Source: Symbiodinium natans
Taxonomy: Eukaryota; Sar; Dinophyceae; Suessiales; Symbiodiniaceae
Length of the DNA stretch: 64,000 nucleotides
Reading direction: 5' to 3'
Assembly (NCBI GenBank): GCA_905221605.1
Contig: CAJNDS010002568.1
Coordinates: 98,501-162,500 of the forward strand
Part shown: in pieces, positions 16,150-26,582 of the stretch
Layout of the letters: the number at the start of each line of letters is the position of its first letter
Position numbering within the stretch: position 1 is the first letter of the stretch
Position numbers and translations under genes: made by a program
Notes under the pieces: model-generated
What the model saw: the letters and a program-made list of their open reading frames with translations, nothing else
The model's database searches: none
What the model was told of the DNA's origin: nothing

Positions 16150-18169
16150 CGCACGTTTTACAGGGGCCCTGGCTGCAGCGCCCGCAGGAATGGTGAGATG
16201 TACCACCGCCTGCCGCTAGGAAAGGGCTGAAGGGGTCAGAAGGGACCCAGAATCTTATTCCCCGGGAAATCCCCTATATGTATATATATATATATATACA
16301 CCTGCTATGGTCCCCATTTTCCTAACTAGCCCCTCAATAACCCCCAACTAACCCCAAAGGTCCCTCACCAAGTTTACGGTCAAAGGGTTTAAGAGGCTAG
16401 GGCTCATTAAACAGTAGGGACAAGCTTCGAGAGGGATTTATATATTGCCCGCAGGGACAAAACAAAGGATTCAAGCCGAATAACCTACCTATAAACCCTA
16501 TAAACCCTATAAAACCTGTAAACCCTATAAGCCCAATAAACCCTATAAACCCTATAAATCCTATAAACCCTATAAACCCCTATAAACCCCTATAAACCCC
16601 ATAAACCCTAAACCCTCGAGGCCCTATACCCGAAACCCTAAACCCCAAACCCGAAACCCCAAACCCTAACCCTAAACCCGAAACCCCAAACCCTAACCCT
16701 AAACCCCAAACCCTTCACCCTCTAAAACCCAAAAACCCCTACCAAGGCGAAGAAGCAAAAAGCCAAGCCAGAGTTTGGGACCGGGGAGGCTCCAGCATCC
16801 CTTAGCTATGGGGTTTAGGGTTTAGGGTTTAGGGTTTAGGGTTTAGGGTTTAGGGCTTTAGGGTTTAGGGTTTAGGGCTTTAGGGCTTTAGGGCTTTAGG
16901 GCTTTAGGGCTTTAGGGCTTTAGGGCTTTAGGGCTTTGGGGCTTTAGGGGAAAAGGATTTAGGGTTTAGGGTTTGAGGGTTTAGGGGTTTAGGGGTTTAG
17001 GGTTTAGGCTTTAGGGCTTTAGGGGAAAAGGATTTAGGGTTTAGGGTTTAGGGTTTAGGGTTTAGGGTTTAGGGTTCCTCAACTTCAAGATTTGAGGAAG
17101 ACTCCGAGTTGAGGGATATCAGAGTGGTAGAAGGCTGCGGGTTGGCAGCCTGAGAGTTCTACAACCTAAACCCTAAACCCTAAACCCTAAACGCTAAACG
17201 CTAAACCCTAAACCCTAAACCCTAAACCCCTAAACCCTAAACCCCTAAACCCTAAACCCTCAACCCCTGGATCAGCAACCCTATAGTACCCTACTATACT
17301 CCGACAGGGTCAACGAACCCAAAACCCCAAAACCCAAAACCCGAAACCCTGCACATTAAACCCTAAACCCTATATAACCCTAAACCCTTTCAGGTTTCAG
17401 TTGGTTTCCAAGGTATAGTCCGAAGCCTGAGTCTGGAAAGCCTAAGAAGTGGATTTGAGACAATCCAGCCTTCAAAGGGTCAGATAGATTTAGGGTTTAG
17501 GGTTTAGGGTTTAGGGTTTAGGGTTTAGGGCACGGAGCGCCCTAACCATTTTTCGGCCTCGCCTGCATGACTCACCTAAAGTGAGATGAGCGCGGCACCC
17601 TAGGGGTCCATGTAATCCATGTACCTTTATGGTAAACACTTGGGCCCTAAAGCTACTACGTGGGAACTATGGGAACCCCCTTTGAAGCCCAAAGGTTTAG
17701 GGTTTAGGGTTTCGGCTTAGGGTTTGGGGTCAAGGAAAATACTAGATTGGAACATGGGCCCTTAGAGGGCACGATGTAAGCAGCTCTGTACACTTTGTGC
17801 TCCGACCGTCCAGCTCCTCTCCCGTAGCTGATCACAAACCTTAAGGGGTCCATGTACCTTTATAGTATAGGGTTGGGGGTTTAGGGTGTATACTTGGGCC
17901 AAAATGGGGTTCCCATGTAGTAGCTATAGGGCCCAAGTGTATACTATGAAGGTACATGGACCCTTGAGGAAACTGAGGTTTCTCAGAACGAGTTGGCAGG
18001 GGTTTGGGGTCGTGTAGAGTGCATCTATATGCTGTTAGTAGTGCTCGTAAGCTCCCGTCCCTAAACCCTAAACCCTAAACCCCAAACCCTAAACCCTAAA
18101 CCCTAACCACTGGATGGCCACACCATGCGAGAAGCGCAATGCTGTCACAAGTGCTTTCGACATACTGCG
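16150..18169 (-). CDS. Candidate upstream exons, same strand, not joined
   Basis: Five spacers between telomeric arrays have AG acceptors and usable donors on the minus strand. The best is 18124-18169 (acceptor ATCCAG, donor GTGTGG; peptide RSMSKALVTALRFSH). Others are near 17410-17470 (HFLGFPDSGFGLYLGN in one frame), 17105-17160 (AANPQPSTTLISLNSES, donor GTTGAG), 16745-16800, and 16150-16210. Phases between them do not settle one frame, and the plus strand is also open in several (for example FEEDSELRDIRVVEG at 17119-17165). They may form the 5' part of the gene ending at 12719. Confidence 0.35.
16485..16720 (-). repeat. CCCTATAAA-type and CCCCAAA-type repeats
   Basis: Degenerate tandem block of 9-10-bp CCCTATAAA units followed by CCCGAAA/CCCCAAA units. 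Confidence 0.8.
16808..17090 (+). repeat. TTTAGGG array with CTTTAGGG block
   Basis: Seven-base units flank a block of about ten GGGCTTTA 8-mers. Confidence 0.9.
17607..17772. mobile_element. MITE family B copy with telomeric insert
   Basis: GGGGTCCATGTA start, ACATGGGCCCTTAGAG end; TTTAGGG units at about 17695-17735. Confidence 0.7.
17845..17976. mobile_element. MITE family B copy with telomeric insert
   Basis: GGGGTCCATGTACCTTTATA and its complement at the ends; a short TTTAGGG-like insert near 17867-17888. Confidence 0.75.
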
Positions 18170-18339
18170 CTGGATGTAACCCCAAACCCTAAACCCTAAA
18201 CCCCAAACCCCAAACCCTAAACTCTAAACCCCAAACCCTAAACCCTAAACCCTACAATTGTGGTCCCTTTTGGGTGTCACAATACGGAGCCTTCGAATCG
18301 GAGCAATTTAGGGCACCCTGTTTTGAGATAGCCCGATGC

Positions 18340-18437
18340 CCCTTAACTAAGGAATATACCTTACATCAACTTGAGGATCCCTGGATAAACTAAGGTGTAT
18401 TCCTTAGTTAAGGGGTATTGGGCTCTCTGGGGACTAT
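18340..18437. mobile_element. MITE family J, uninterrupted copy
   Basis: CCCTTAACTAAGGAATATACC and complement AGGTGTATTCCTTAGTTAAG. Confidence 0.8.
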
Positions 18438-18537
18438 GTGAATTCGACCACGCATTCCGGTCCACTTGTCGGGCCGGCTTGCTCTTAGGACACCCTCTGC
18501 AGCCTTCTGAGATCAGTGACCCAACTTACTACCTACA

Positions 18538-18710
18538 CCCTAAACCCTAAACCCTAAACCCTAAACCCTAAACCCTAAACCCTAAACCCTAAACCCTAAA
18601 CCCTAAACCCTAAACCCTAAACCCTAAACCCTAAACCCTAAACCCTAAACCCTAAACCCTAAACCCTAAACCCTAAACCCTAAACCCTAAACCCTAAACC
18701 CTAAACCCTA
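18538..18710 (-). repeat. Perfect 25-unit CCCTAAA array
   Basis: About 173 bp with no mismatch seen. It directly follows, and contributes, the stop codon of the gene ending at 18708. Confidence 0.95.
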
Positions 18711-20030
18711 GCTGATGCGGATTCCTGGGAAGAACAAAACTGTTCTGTTAGTCTGTCCAGTGTTGTTGCAATGTGAGCACACATCTTCCAGAAACCCGGC
18801 TTTCATCGGCAAGATGTCGACAACGGAGGCAACCCTTCAAACACGGTTTCGGTGAAATCAAGCAGGCTCAAGGGATTGGGACTTACAGGAATCCCGAATC
18901 TTGGTTGTTTAAGCCCAGAACTTGCAGTATGATCCTAAGCCCTAAGCCCTAAGCCCTAAACCCTAAACCCTAAACCCTAAACCCTAAACCGTAAAGAATC
19001 CTCTTCCAGGACTCCGATCGAAGGCTGCCAGGGTGCGAGGTCCAAAAAACTCTCCGGATGGATGAAGAAGAGTTCCTCTGGCTGTGCCGACCCAAGTTTC
19101 TTCGAGCTAGCTAAGCTCGGTTGTGCGGACAAAAGCAGAAGCTTTCCCCTTTTGCCCTTTTGAAGCTGAGAGGCAGGCGCAGGCCGAAGCTATAGACACG
19201 CTCAGCTGAAGCATAAAATGTCAGGTGGGTACTTGCGCTACATGTCACTTCTTGCACTCCACCCGCAGCTCTTTAAATTCTAAACTGAGTTTTTCAACCC
19301 GGTCCTCATTCCCCTGTGTCAAGAAAGCTCACACTTCCACCCTCTCACTACCCACCTGTTGCAAAGTCTCCGAACCGCCGACAGCTTGAATTCAGCTGTC
19401 GATTTTTCAACTGCACCGCAAGGAAACTCAAAAGTCTGCTGTGATCGTCTTTTTGGGGATAAAGGCTTTAGGGTTTATGGGTTTAGGCGTTAGGGTTTAG
19501 GGTTGGGCGTTTAGGTTCCCCTAAGGCCCTAAACCCAGACTTGGAGTTCTTGTTTGCACGTCATCGTGGCTTCAGGGCGTGTTTCTCTCGTGGGCACGGG
19601 CTGTACATGGAACCCTGGTTGGGGTTTAGGGTTTAGGGTTTAGGGTTTAGGGTTTAGGGTTTAGGGTTTAGGGTTTAGGGTATAAGAGCAGCTCCCAAGT
19701 GCCAGCCGTTGGGCGAAGGAAGCCCCGCAAGCTCATTCCTTCACGTCCGGGTTCGCAGCAATCCATTCCTCTGGGGGTTTCAGGTGCAAGGTTTAGGGGA
19801 AAGAGGTTTAGGGTTTAGGGTGGTTTAGGATTTTAGGGTTTAGGGTTTAGGGCTAGGGTTTGGGGCTAAACCCTAAACCCTAAACCCTTGTGGGTTTTAA
19901 GAGGCTTGTCCAACCCGAAGGTTACAGGTAACCTACTGAGCACCTGCGCTTTGCGGCACTGAACTGCAAACTAAGTGGCACTTCGCAGAGCACAACCCCA
20001 ATTCCAGCTGAATGACCAACTTCTAAGGTC
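18708..20030 (-). CDS. Unrecognised gene, 3' seven exons with stop codon
   Basis: Exons 5' to 3': 19944-20030, 19707-19770, 19541-19600, 19356-19438, 19015-19106, 18887-18920, 18708-18834. Phase is kept at every junction. Donors are GTGCTC, GCTGGC, GTCTGG, GTGGGT, GAGTCC (GA type) and GTAAGT. Short peptides: GHSAGIGVVLCEVPLSLQFS, GMDCCEPGREGMSLRGFLRP, RETRPEATMTCKQELQ, FPCGAVEKSTAEFKLSAVRR, FFIHPESFLDLAPWQPS, MKAGFLEDVCSHCNNTGQT, TVLFFPGIRIS-stop. I recognise no family. The stop codon TAG is formed by the first unit of the 25-unit telomeric array that follows, so the 3' UTR starts as TTTAGGG repeats on the sense strand. More 5' exons should lie above 20 kb. Confidence 0.75.
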
Positions 20031-20298
20031 CTAAATGTTGGGGGATGTGGGGTGTATGCATACGCAGAAAATAAAACAACTGAAGCTTGCCTGACCCAGT
20101 GCAGGATCACATGCAACTACATAATTCGTCATTAAGGTCCTCATTTACACATGAAGGCTCGACTTATAGCAAGGACACCAAAAGGGACCACAGTTTGGAG
20201 AAGTCCCCCTTTAGGCTTGGGCTAGCCAAGAATTCTGTCACACAGCGAGCCCGAAGCTATGAAAGGGTTTAGGGGTTTAGGGGTGTAGGGTTTAGGGT

Positions 20299-20386
20299 CC
20301 ATGTGCCTACATGGTATATACGTGGGCCCAGAAGCTACATGTCGGAACCCCCTTTTCGGCCCAAGTATATACTAGATAGGTGCCAC
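20299..20386. mobile_element. MITE family B copy
   Basis: GGGTCCATGTGCCTACATGG ... CCCAAGTATATACTAGATAGG, no insert. Confidence 0.65.
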
Positions 20387-20763
20387 CCTTGCCACGGAAA
20401 TTGTTTATCGGGTTGTCCATATTGGTCCTGCTTGATTCTTTGCTCTAAGCCCTATCAACCCAGAAACCCCCTTCCTCCCGCCCGCCCCGCCCCGCCCCTC
20501 CCCCCCCGCCCCGCCTATCGCTAATCCCCCCCCCCCCCTCCCAAAACCCCGAAACCCCGAAAACTCCTAAAGCCCCAAAACCCAAAACCCCAAAACGCCC
20601 AAGCCTTACCTAGACCCAGGAGTAACCTAGGAATAAAAAGGGCACCCCTTTTTTGTAAGAGAACCCCAACCCAAAAAAATGACATAAGGGCCTACTCCAG
20701 GTCTTAGCCCTAAACCCCTAAAGCCCCAAAACCCTAAAACCGCCAAACAGAAATAAGGGACCC

Positions 20764-21150
20764 CTAAACCCTAAACCCTAAACCCTAAACCCTAAACCCT
20801 AAACCCTAAACCCTAAACCCTAAACCCTAAACCCAAAGTCCGAGTGAAGCCCCCAACAAAGCTCACGCCGCCCAAGGGGCCACAGCTGCCTCCACCGACG
20901 AACATCGGCGGGCCGCGGCCTTCGCCTGGTCCTGGGCCCCAAACGCAGCCCTAAACCCTAAACCCTAAACCCTAAACCCTAAACCCTAAACCCTAAACCC
21001 TAAACCCTAAACCCTAAACCCTAAACCCTGAACCCTGAACCCTGAACCCTGAACCCTGAACCCTGAACCCTACACCCTACACCCTACACCCTAAACCCTA
21101 AACCCTAACCCTAAACCCTAAACCCTAAACCCTAAACCCTAAACTCTAAA
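20764..21150 (-). repeat. CCCTAAA arrays with CCCTGAA and CCCTACA blocks
   Basis: Arrays at 20764-20832 and 20948-21150; the second contains homogeneous CCCTGAA and CCCTACA runs. Confidence 0.9.
20845..20925 (-). CDS. Candidate exon between telomeric arrays
   Basis: The GC-rich spacer between CCCTAAA arrays has, on the minus strand, acceptor GGACCAG near 20923 and donor GTGAGC near 20868. Two frames are open (RGPPMFVGGGSCGPLGG or KAAARRCSSVEAAVAPW). The plus strand is also open. Strand and frame are uncertain. Confidence 0.35.
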
Positions 21151-21189
21151 ACCCTGTAAGCCCTGGTAAGCCCTGCGAGCCCTGCCCTG

Positions 21190-21470
21190 GAAGCCCTGGA
21201 AGCCCAAAGGTTTAGGGTTTTGGGGTGTCTTGGGTTGCAGGGTCTTAGGTGTTTAGGGTTTTAGTGTTTTGGGGTCTTAGGGTTTTAGGGTTTTAGGGTT
21301 TTGGGGTCTTAGGGTTTTTAGGGTCTTAGGGTTTTGGGGTTTTAGGGTTTAGGGTTTTAGGGTTTTAAGGGCTTGGCTGTGAGGGTTTGGTTGCAGGGTC
21401 TGAAGTGTTTAGGGCTTTAGGGTTGTGGGGCTGAGCTGTGAGGGTTCAAGGTTCAGGGCTTCGGGTTTTA
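21190..21470 (+). repeat. Degenerate TTTTAGGG/TTTTGGGG block
   Basis: 8-mer variants, all in the G-rich orientation. Confidence 0.8.
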
Positions 21471-21564
21471 GGAAGCCCGCAGCCCTTGTAAAAGCACAAA
21501 ACCCATGGAGCCTTTGGGATCTGAAGGGTGCAGGGTCCCAATAACAACTCGACGGCAATCAAAC

Positions 21565-21940
21565 CCTAAACCCTAAACCCTAAACCCTGAACCCTAAACG
21601 TTAAACCCTAAACCCTAAACCAAAAACCCTAAACGTTAAACCCTAAACCCTAAACTCTAAACCAAAAACCACCCTCGACGCCCCAGCCTTCTAAACCCAA
21701 AACTTTTCCGGAGCGAGCCTTGGCTTTCAACCCTAAGCAAAAGACCCAAAACCCTAAAGCCCGAAAGCCCTAAAACCCTAAAACCCTAAAGCCCTAAAGC
21801 CCGAAAGCCCTAAAACCCTAAAACCCTAAAACCCTAAAACCCTAAAGCCCTAAAGCCCTAAAGCCCTAAAGCCCTAAAACCCTAAAACCCTAAAACCCTA
21901 AAACCCTAGACCATAAAACCCCAAACCCTAAACCCTACCC
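21565..21940 (-). repeat. CCCTAAA and CCCTAAAA/CCCTAAAG block
   Basis: 7-mers at 21565-21660 and a long block of CCCTAAAA and CCCTAAAG 8-mers at 21765-21910. Confidence 0.85.
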
Positions 21941-21946
21941 CCAAAC

Positions 21947-22003
21947 AAGCCCAACATCCTCCCCCTCCACGTCCTCGGGGAAGCCGCAACCCAGGAGTGC
22001 CGC
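21947..22003 (-). CDS. Internal exon, 19 codons
   Basis: Peptide AALLGCGFPEDVEGEDVGL, phase 0 at both ends. The acceptor is GTGTGAG and the donor GTTTGG. The poly-G run at 22016-22033 becomes a poly-C tract about 13 nt upstream of the acceptor on the sense strand, as expected of a pyrimidine tract. Confidence 0.5.
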
Positions 22004-22269
22004 CTCACACAAGCTGGGGGGGGGGGGGGGGGGTGGGGGTACGAAGGAGCTTTAAGTTTAGAGCTGAGGTTTAGGGTTTAATCGCTCACACTCGGACAAG
22101 CCAGGCGAGGCATTCAAGGTTCAGGTGTCTGAAGGGTTTAGGGTTTAGGGTTTGGGGTTTGGGGTTTAGGGGATAGGGTTTAGGGCACTCGAGAACAAGA
22201 GCGTGTCAAAAGACGGGGTCCCAAACCCAACACCTCTCAAACCTAACCTCGACACCCTAAGCCCTGAAC

Positions 22270-22413
22270 ACTCCACAACCCCTAGCGTGCATGCACCTAT
22301 ACTTGGCTCTTGAAGAGGACCCCTTATATGCCCTATACAACCTAAGGGCCCATACATCAGAAACCTTTCAAGAGGGTAAAGGACCATGTCAAGAAACCAT
22401 GAAACTACCCTTT
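22270..22413. mobile_element. MITE family C copy, left end altered
   Basis: The right half matches family C; the left end reads CACCTATACTTGGCTC, as in family B, so it may be a chimera. Confidence 0.55.
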
Positions 22414-22599
22414 CGATAACCCCTGAACCTAGACCCAAGAGTAACCTGAGTATCCTAGGAACAAACAGCGTACCCTCTGTGGCTCAAAAAAGGCACTAAG
22501 GGCCTACTCCGGGTCCTAGGAACACTTCCAAACACTAACGAAGACTGATTCGCTTGAATCCTGCACTCAAGGGCCTAAAGGAGGGACCCTTAAAAGGGA

Positions 22600-22668
22600 C
22601 CTCAGGGATAAGAAAGGGGAATAAGATTAAGGGTCCCTTCTAGGGGTCCCTCCTTATACCCTAGACCC
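22600..22668. repeat. Dispersed short repeat
   Basis: GGGAATAAGATTAAGGGTCC and TCTAGGGGTCCCTCCTTAT; related copies at 26850-26886, 49583-49640 and 25583-25626. Confidence 0.6.
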
Positions 22669-22865
22669 CCCAAAGTCCCAAGAAGCCGTAGGCCCGACTC
22701 TGCGGGCCTTAGTAATTGGGGTGGGGTGGTGGGGGAAATCATGGTAGTGGTATAGTTCTAAGGGGGCAACAGAGGAATACTCTTCGTAATGAATCCGACC
22801 CCTATATTCGGTTTGGACCCCAAAAGCCTTTGAAAGATCTTCTTGAATATGAACGTCCTTTGGGA

Positions 22866-22947
22866 TGTTAGTTCCCTTGTACTAACATGGGGATTCGAGT
22901 ACCCCTTATCATCATCCCTAGTAAGGACTGTTAGTAAACATCCCAAA
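22866..22947. mobile_element. MITE family E, diverged copy
   Basis: TTGGGATGTTAG ... GGACTGTTAGTAAACATCCC. Confidence 0.6.
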
Positions 22948-23323
22948 TCGTCCTCTTAAACCCAATACGGGAACATATGAAATCTTTCCCGGCCAAGGGG
23001 CCCGAATGGATGCTCTCCGAGATAGGGGCTGCGCTTCATTGCCTGGGCTGCCTGGGACCAGAGCACCAAGTTGGGTTTCAGTCGATTCTCGGCGCTTCGA
23101 ATTTTAGCATTTCAGGTCGTAGGGTGTTTGCTGGCTCCTGCTTCGGGATCCCAAAACCCCAACCCCTCTCTCAAAGGCACTCAGTCAATGTCAGGCCAAA
23201 ACCCCCTAAACCCCTAAACCCCGAACCTAAACCCCCAAATCCCCAAACCCTAAGCCCCAAAGCCCCCAACCCCCCTACCAAAAAACCCTAAACCCTCAAC
23301 CCTCAACCCTAAACCTCCAAAAC

Positions 23324-23394
23324 TTCCGCGCCAAACGGCTCTTGGCACTGATGGCTGCCAGCGCCGACGGAGCGCCGAAGGTTTGGCCCACGGC
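23324..23394 (-). CDS. Internal exon, 71 nt
   Basis: Peptide AVGQTFGAPSALAAISAKSR, with pyrimidine-rich acceptor CTTCCCCAAAG and donor GTTTTG. It is flanked by CCCTAAA repeats on the left and the long TTTAGGG array (23406 on) on the right. The plus strand is also open (FRAKRLLALMAASADGAPK) but lacks an AG acceptor. Confidence 0.5.
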
Positions 23395-23405
23395 CTTTGG
23401 GGAAG

Positions 23406-23640
23406 GGTTGGGTTTAGGGTTTAGGGTTTAGGGTTTAGGGTTTAGGGTTTAGGGTTTAGGGTTTAGGGTTTAGGGTTTAGGGTTTAGGGTTTAGGGTTTA
23501 GGGTTTAGGGTTTAGGGTTAGGTTTAGGGTTTAGGGTTTAGGGTTTAGGGTTTAGGGTTTAGGGTTTAGGGTTTAGGGTTTAGGGTTTAGGGTTTAGGGT
23601 TTAGGGAGTTTAGGGTTTCGGGTTTAGGGTTTAGGGTTTG
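23406..23640 (+). repeat. Longest TTTAGGG array, about 32 units
   Basis: One shortened unit near 23516-23522 and a degenerate right end. Confidence 0.95.
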
Positions 23641-23842
23641 GTGTTTTAGGGTGTGAAATGCTACTAATCCCAACCAATCTCTGAGCGCTTCATCCCCACA
23701 GGGGAGAGGCTCCCTCATCAACTCCCTAAACCCTAAACCCTAAACCCTAAACCCTAAGCCCTAAACCCTAAACCCTAAACCCTAAACCCGTTTTGAATAC
23801 GAAGCCCCTCCGCTCTGCCACACCACTAAAAAAAGTCGGATC

Positions 23843-23911
23843 CTGGAGGGGCAGGATGTCATGTTGGGCTGGAGCCAGTGTGGAGGTCTCCATCATGTAC
23901 TCCACGGCGGC
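23843..23911 (-). CDS. Internal exon, 23 codons, GA donor
   Basis: Peptide AAVEYMMETSTLAPAQHDIL; acceptor AAAGCAG, donor CAG followed by GATCCG. Phase 0 at both ends. Array orientation around it fits the general exon pattern (C-rich left, G-rich right on +). Confidence 0.6.
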
Positions 23912-24317
23912 CTGCTTTAGGGTTTAGGGTTAAGGGCTTAGGGTTTAGGGTTAGGGCCTTGATTTTTGTTTTGCTATGCTGCAGCCTTTCCCTTATACAA
24001 AAGCAGGACAGTGGGTTTAGGGTTAGGGCTGAGACAGCTTTTTTCCTGTGAGGCAGCCTTTCTCTTGAAGAACGAAAGGAAAAGGGGGGGTCTAGGGTCT
24101 GTTCATGGATCCAAACGAGACTAACAAGGTCGCCCCAAGGTGCGGAAGTCTAGCGTTGAAGGCTCAAGGTTGCGTTGCATACATTATCGGCAACTCTCGA
24201 AAGTACAGACCAAATTTGGGATCCTTCTTTTTTAAGGGTGCCATACTCTACAGGGGACCCCAAAAAGGGACCCTAACTTAGGGAACTACCCATAAATGCA
24301 TGACCTGACGCAAACTA

Positions 24318-24384
24318 ACACACCTGCGCGCCTCGATGCTGGAACACCGCTGGAGAGAGGCACTTGCCTCGTCCTTGTCGAAGC
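24318..24384 (-). CDS. Two candidate micro-exons
   Basis: About 17 nt (FDKDE) between acceptor AACCAG near 24383 and donor GCAAGT, then about 26 nt (RCSSIEAR) between acceptor CTCTCTCCAG and donor GTGTGT. The splice motifs are good, but such short coding stretches cannot be proven by eye. Confidence 0.3.
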
Positions 24385-25394
24385 CTGGTTTGGGGCTTCG
24401 GCCCCTAAACCCTAAACCCTAAACCCTATAAACCCTATAAACCCTAAACCCTAAACCCTGAACCCAAAACCCAAAATGCCCGAAACCCTGAACGGTTTAG
24501 AGTTTGGGGTTGGGGCTCGGGGTGTTAGGCATCCTAAAGCCCCAAACCTTATAAACACTAAACCGACGATCCCAAGACTTGGTCGAGTCCTTGGGACTAA
24601 ACGGTTCAGGATTTGCAGGTTAGGGCTCAGGGTTAGGCTTGCGGGGGGTGAAGTTTCGTGGGTTCAGTGTCGAGCTCCTTAAACAAGCCTAAACAAGGGA
24701 CCTGTCATGCCGTAGATAGCAGGAACGGGCTTTGCAAACCCTCAACCCCAAACCCCGTTTCACATCCAGGCATCGTGACGAATGCCCTAAGGCTCCAAAT
24801 AGCCCAAAGTAGGTATTATTTACAGACTTTAGATGTAGGTATTATTTATATACTTGGAGCACCAGGGATGCCTAACACCCTAAACCCTCTAAACCCCAAA
24901 TTCCTAAACCCTAAAACCTACAAACCCCTTACTTCTTGGAAGCATGGACACCTGTAAATCTCAATCCCGTAAACCCCCGCGCCTTGGCACTTAGGGTTTA
25001 GGGTTATAGGGTTTAGGGTTTAGGAGATGGGGTTTAGGGTTTAGGGTTTAGGGCTTGTACTAGGAGCCTCATTCCCTACAGCCTCGACTGGTCACTCAGT
25101 CTCCCAATCTGAATCGGCCACGACCCCGAAACCCTGAACCCCAAATTCCTAAAGATTCTACCTTCGAAACACCTAAAACCCTAAAGCGCTTAGGAAGCAG
25201 GGGCCCCCACACGCCAACGCCAAATCTTAAATCCAAGATTGCTGCGTTATGGGAGAGAAGAAGGGGGCTCTCCTGCTTACAGGGTCTTTAGGAACCTATC
25301 CGTCGACACAGGAAGAAGGAATCCATGAAAACACTTTCCCGAGACCCTATAATCCCTAAACTCAATGGAGTAAACCCTTCTAAAGGGACATTTT

Positions 25395-25534
25395 ACTTGG
25401 AGGTTCACGGTACTTATTAAGCGTTATAACTGTACTTATAACTGTACTTATAACCATATTAGCGCACTTAAGGGGCTTATAAGTGGCTTATAAGTACAGT
25501 TAGAATTGGTTCATAAGCACCATGAACCTCCAAG
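25395..25534. mobile_element. MITE family A, intact copy
   Basis: Inverted termini ACTTGGAGGTTCACGGTACT and complement; the interior carries repeated TAACTGTACTTA. Confidence 0.85.
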
Positions 25535-26031
25535 TATATGGTCAATGTAGAGGATACTTAGGTGCGTATCGGGGATATGTAAGGAGGATTCATTGTTCCC
25601 TTCCAGGGTCCCTCCTTATATCCCTTGATAAACCCCCCCCCGGCCCCCCAACGCCGGAGCCGTATGAGCCCCAAAAGCCCCAAAGCCCGAGGCCAGAAAT
25701 CGAGAAACCGGGCACCAGGTTGGCAGCCTAAACCTATCCGAAAATATTCTGAACAAACATCCTCTAGCGATTTTCAGGCGAAATCCAAAAAAACAACTAG
25801 GGCCTAGCGAGTGTGGGGTAGGGTTCAGGGTTTGCTGGCAGAAGCTCGGATTTTGGGGTGGCTTTGCAGAGCAGGATTCAGGGCTTCGTGGTTTTTTAAC
25901 TTCGTATTGCTTGGTTAAGAGAACCTGACAGTTGCAGGGATCATGAGACTGAGGAAAGGTGGCCTTACATTACCTGGCCTAGGGTGTTGGACCGGGTTTT
26001 TTTCTGGCACCCTAAACTAAACCCTAAACCC

Positions 26032-26160
26032 ACTTGGAGGTTCATGGTACTTCGCAACCCCATTATAACTGTACTGAAAATTGGGTTCCTAAGGGGCTTT
26101 TATGTCGGTTGTAGCTACACTTACAATGAGTTACTAAGTATTCTGAAGGTTCCTCCAAGT
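26032..26160. mobile_element. MITE family A copy set in telomeric sequence
   Basis: Termini ACTTGGAGG and CCTCCAAGT with AAACCC immediately on both outer sides. Confidence 0.8.
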
Positions 26161-26177
26161 AAACCCTTAAACCCCTC

Positions 26178-26252
26178 CACTGAGGAAAGGAGCCCATCAT
26201 CGTCAGGATCTTCACTTTGTTGCGGCGCTCGCTGCCCTCATCAATCCCTGGC
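26178..26252 (-). CDS. Internal exon
   Basis: Frame reads DEGSERRNKVKILTMMGSFP, after acceptor GACAAG or GCCAG; the donor is probably GA type near 26177. It sits directly beside an inverted-repeat element (26032-26160). Confidence 0.5.
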
Positions 26253-26531
26253 CTTGTCGTCGAACCCTTGGGGGTGTTTGCATGGGACCCAAATAACTTT
26301 AAAAGGGTTAAGGTTTGTAGGGTTCTAGGCTTCATACACCTGAGTAGGAAGTATGGTAAGATAAGGTATGTGCCCACAATTTCTGAGGGTTCATTTGATT
26401 TGGGGTTTCGGGGTGTTCTTTAAGGGTTCTGTAACGCGTTTTGGGGGGGTGTAGGGGTTTAGGGTTTAGGGGTGTAGGGTTTCATGTAGGGGCTGTGTGT
26501 TAAGGGTTTTTGTCACCCACACGGCTGCTAC

Positions 26532-26582
26532 CGAAGTCCACTCCGCTGGGACAAGGCAAGGTGACCCAAACCTTTGAAAAGC
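26532..26582 (-). CDS. Internal exon, 17 codons
   Basis: Peptide AFQRFGSPCLVPAEWTS, acceptor TCCTCAG, donor GTAGCA, phase 0 at both ends. Confidence 0.55.

Noticed and set aside
17101-17165. Possible tRNA (hairpin GGCTGC...GCAGCC)
   Set aside because: No acceptor stem or T arm; better read as a candidate exon.
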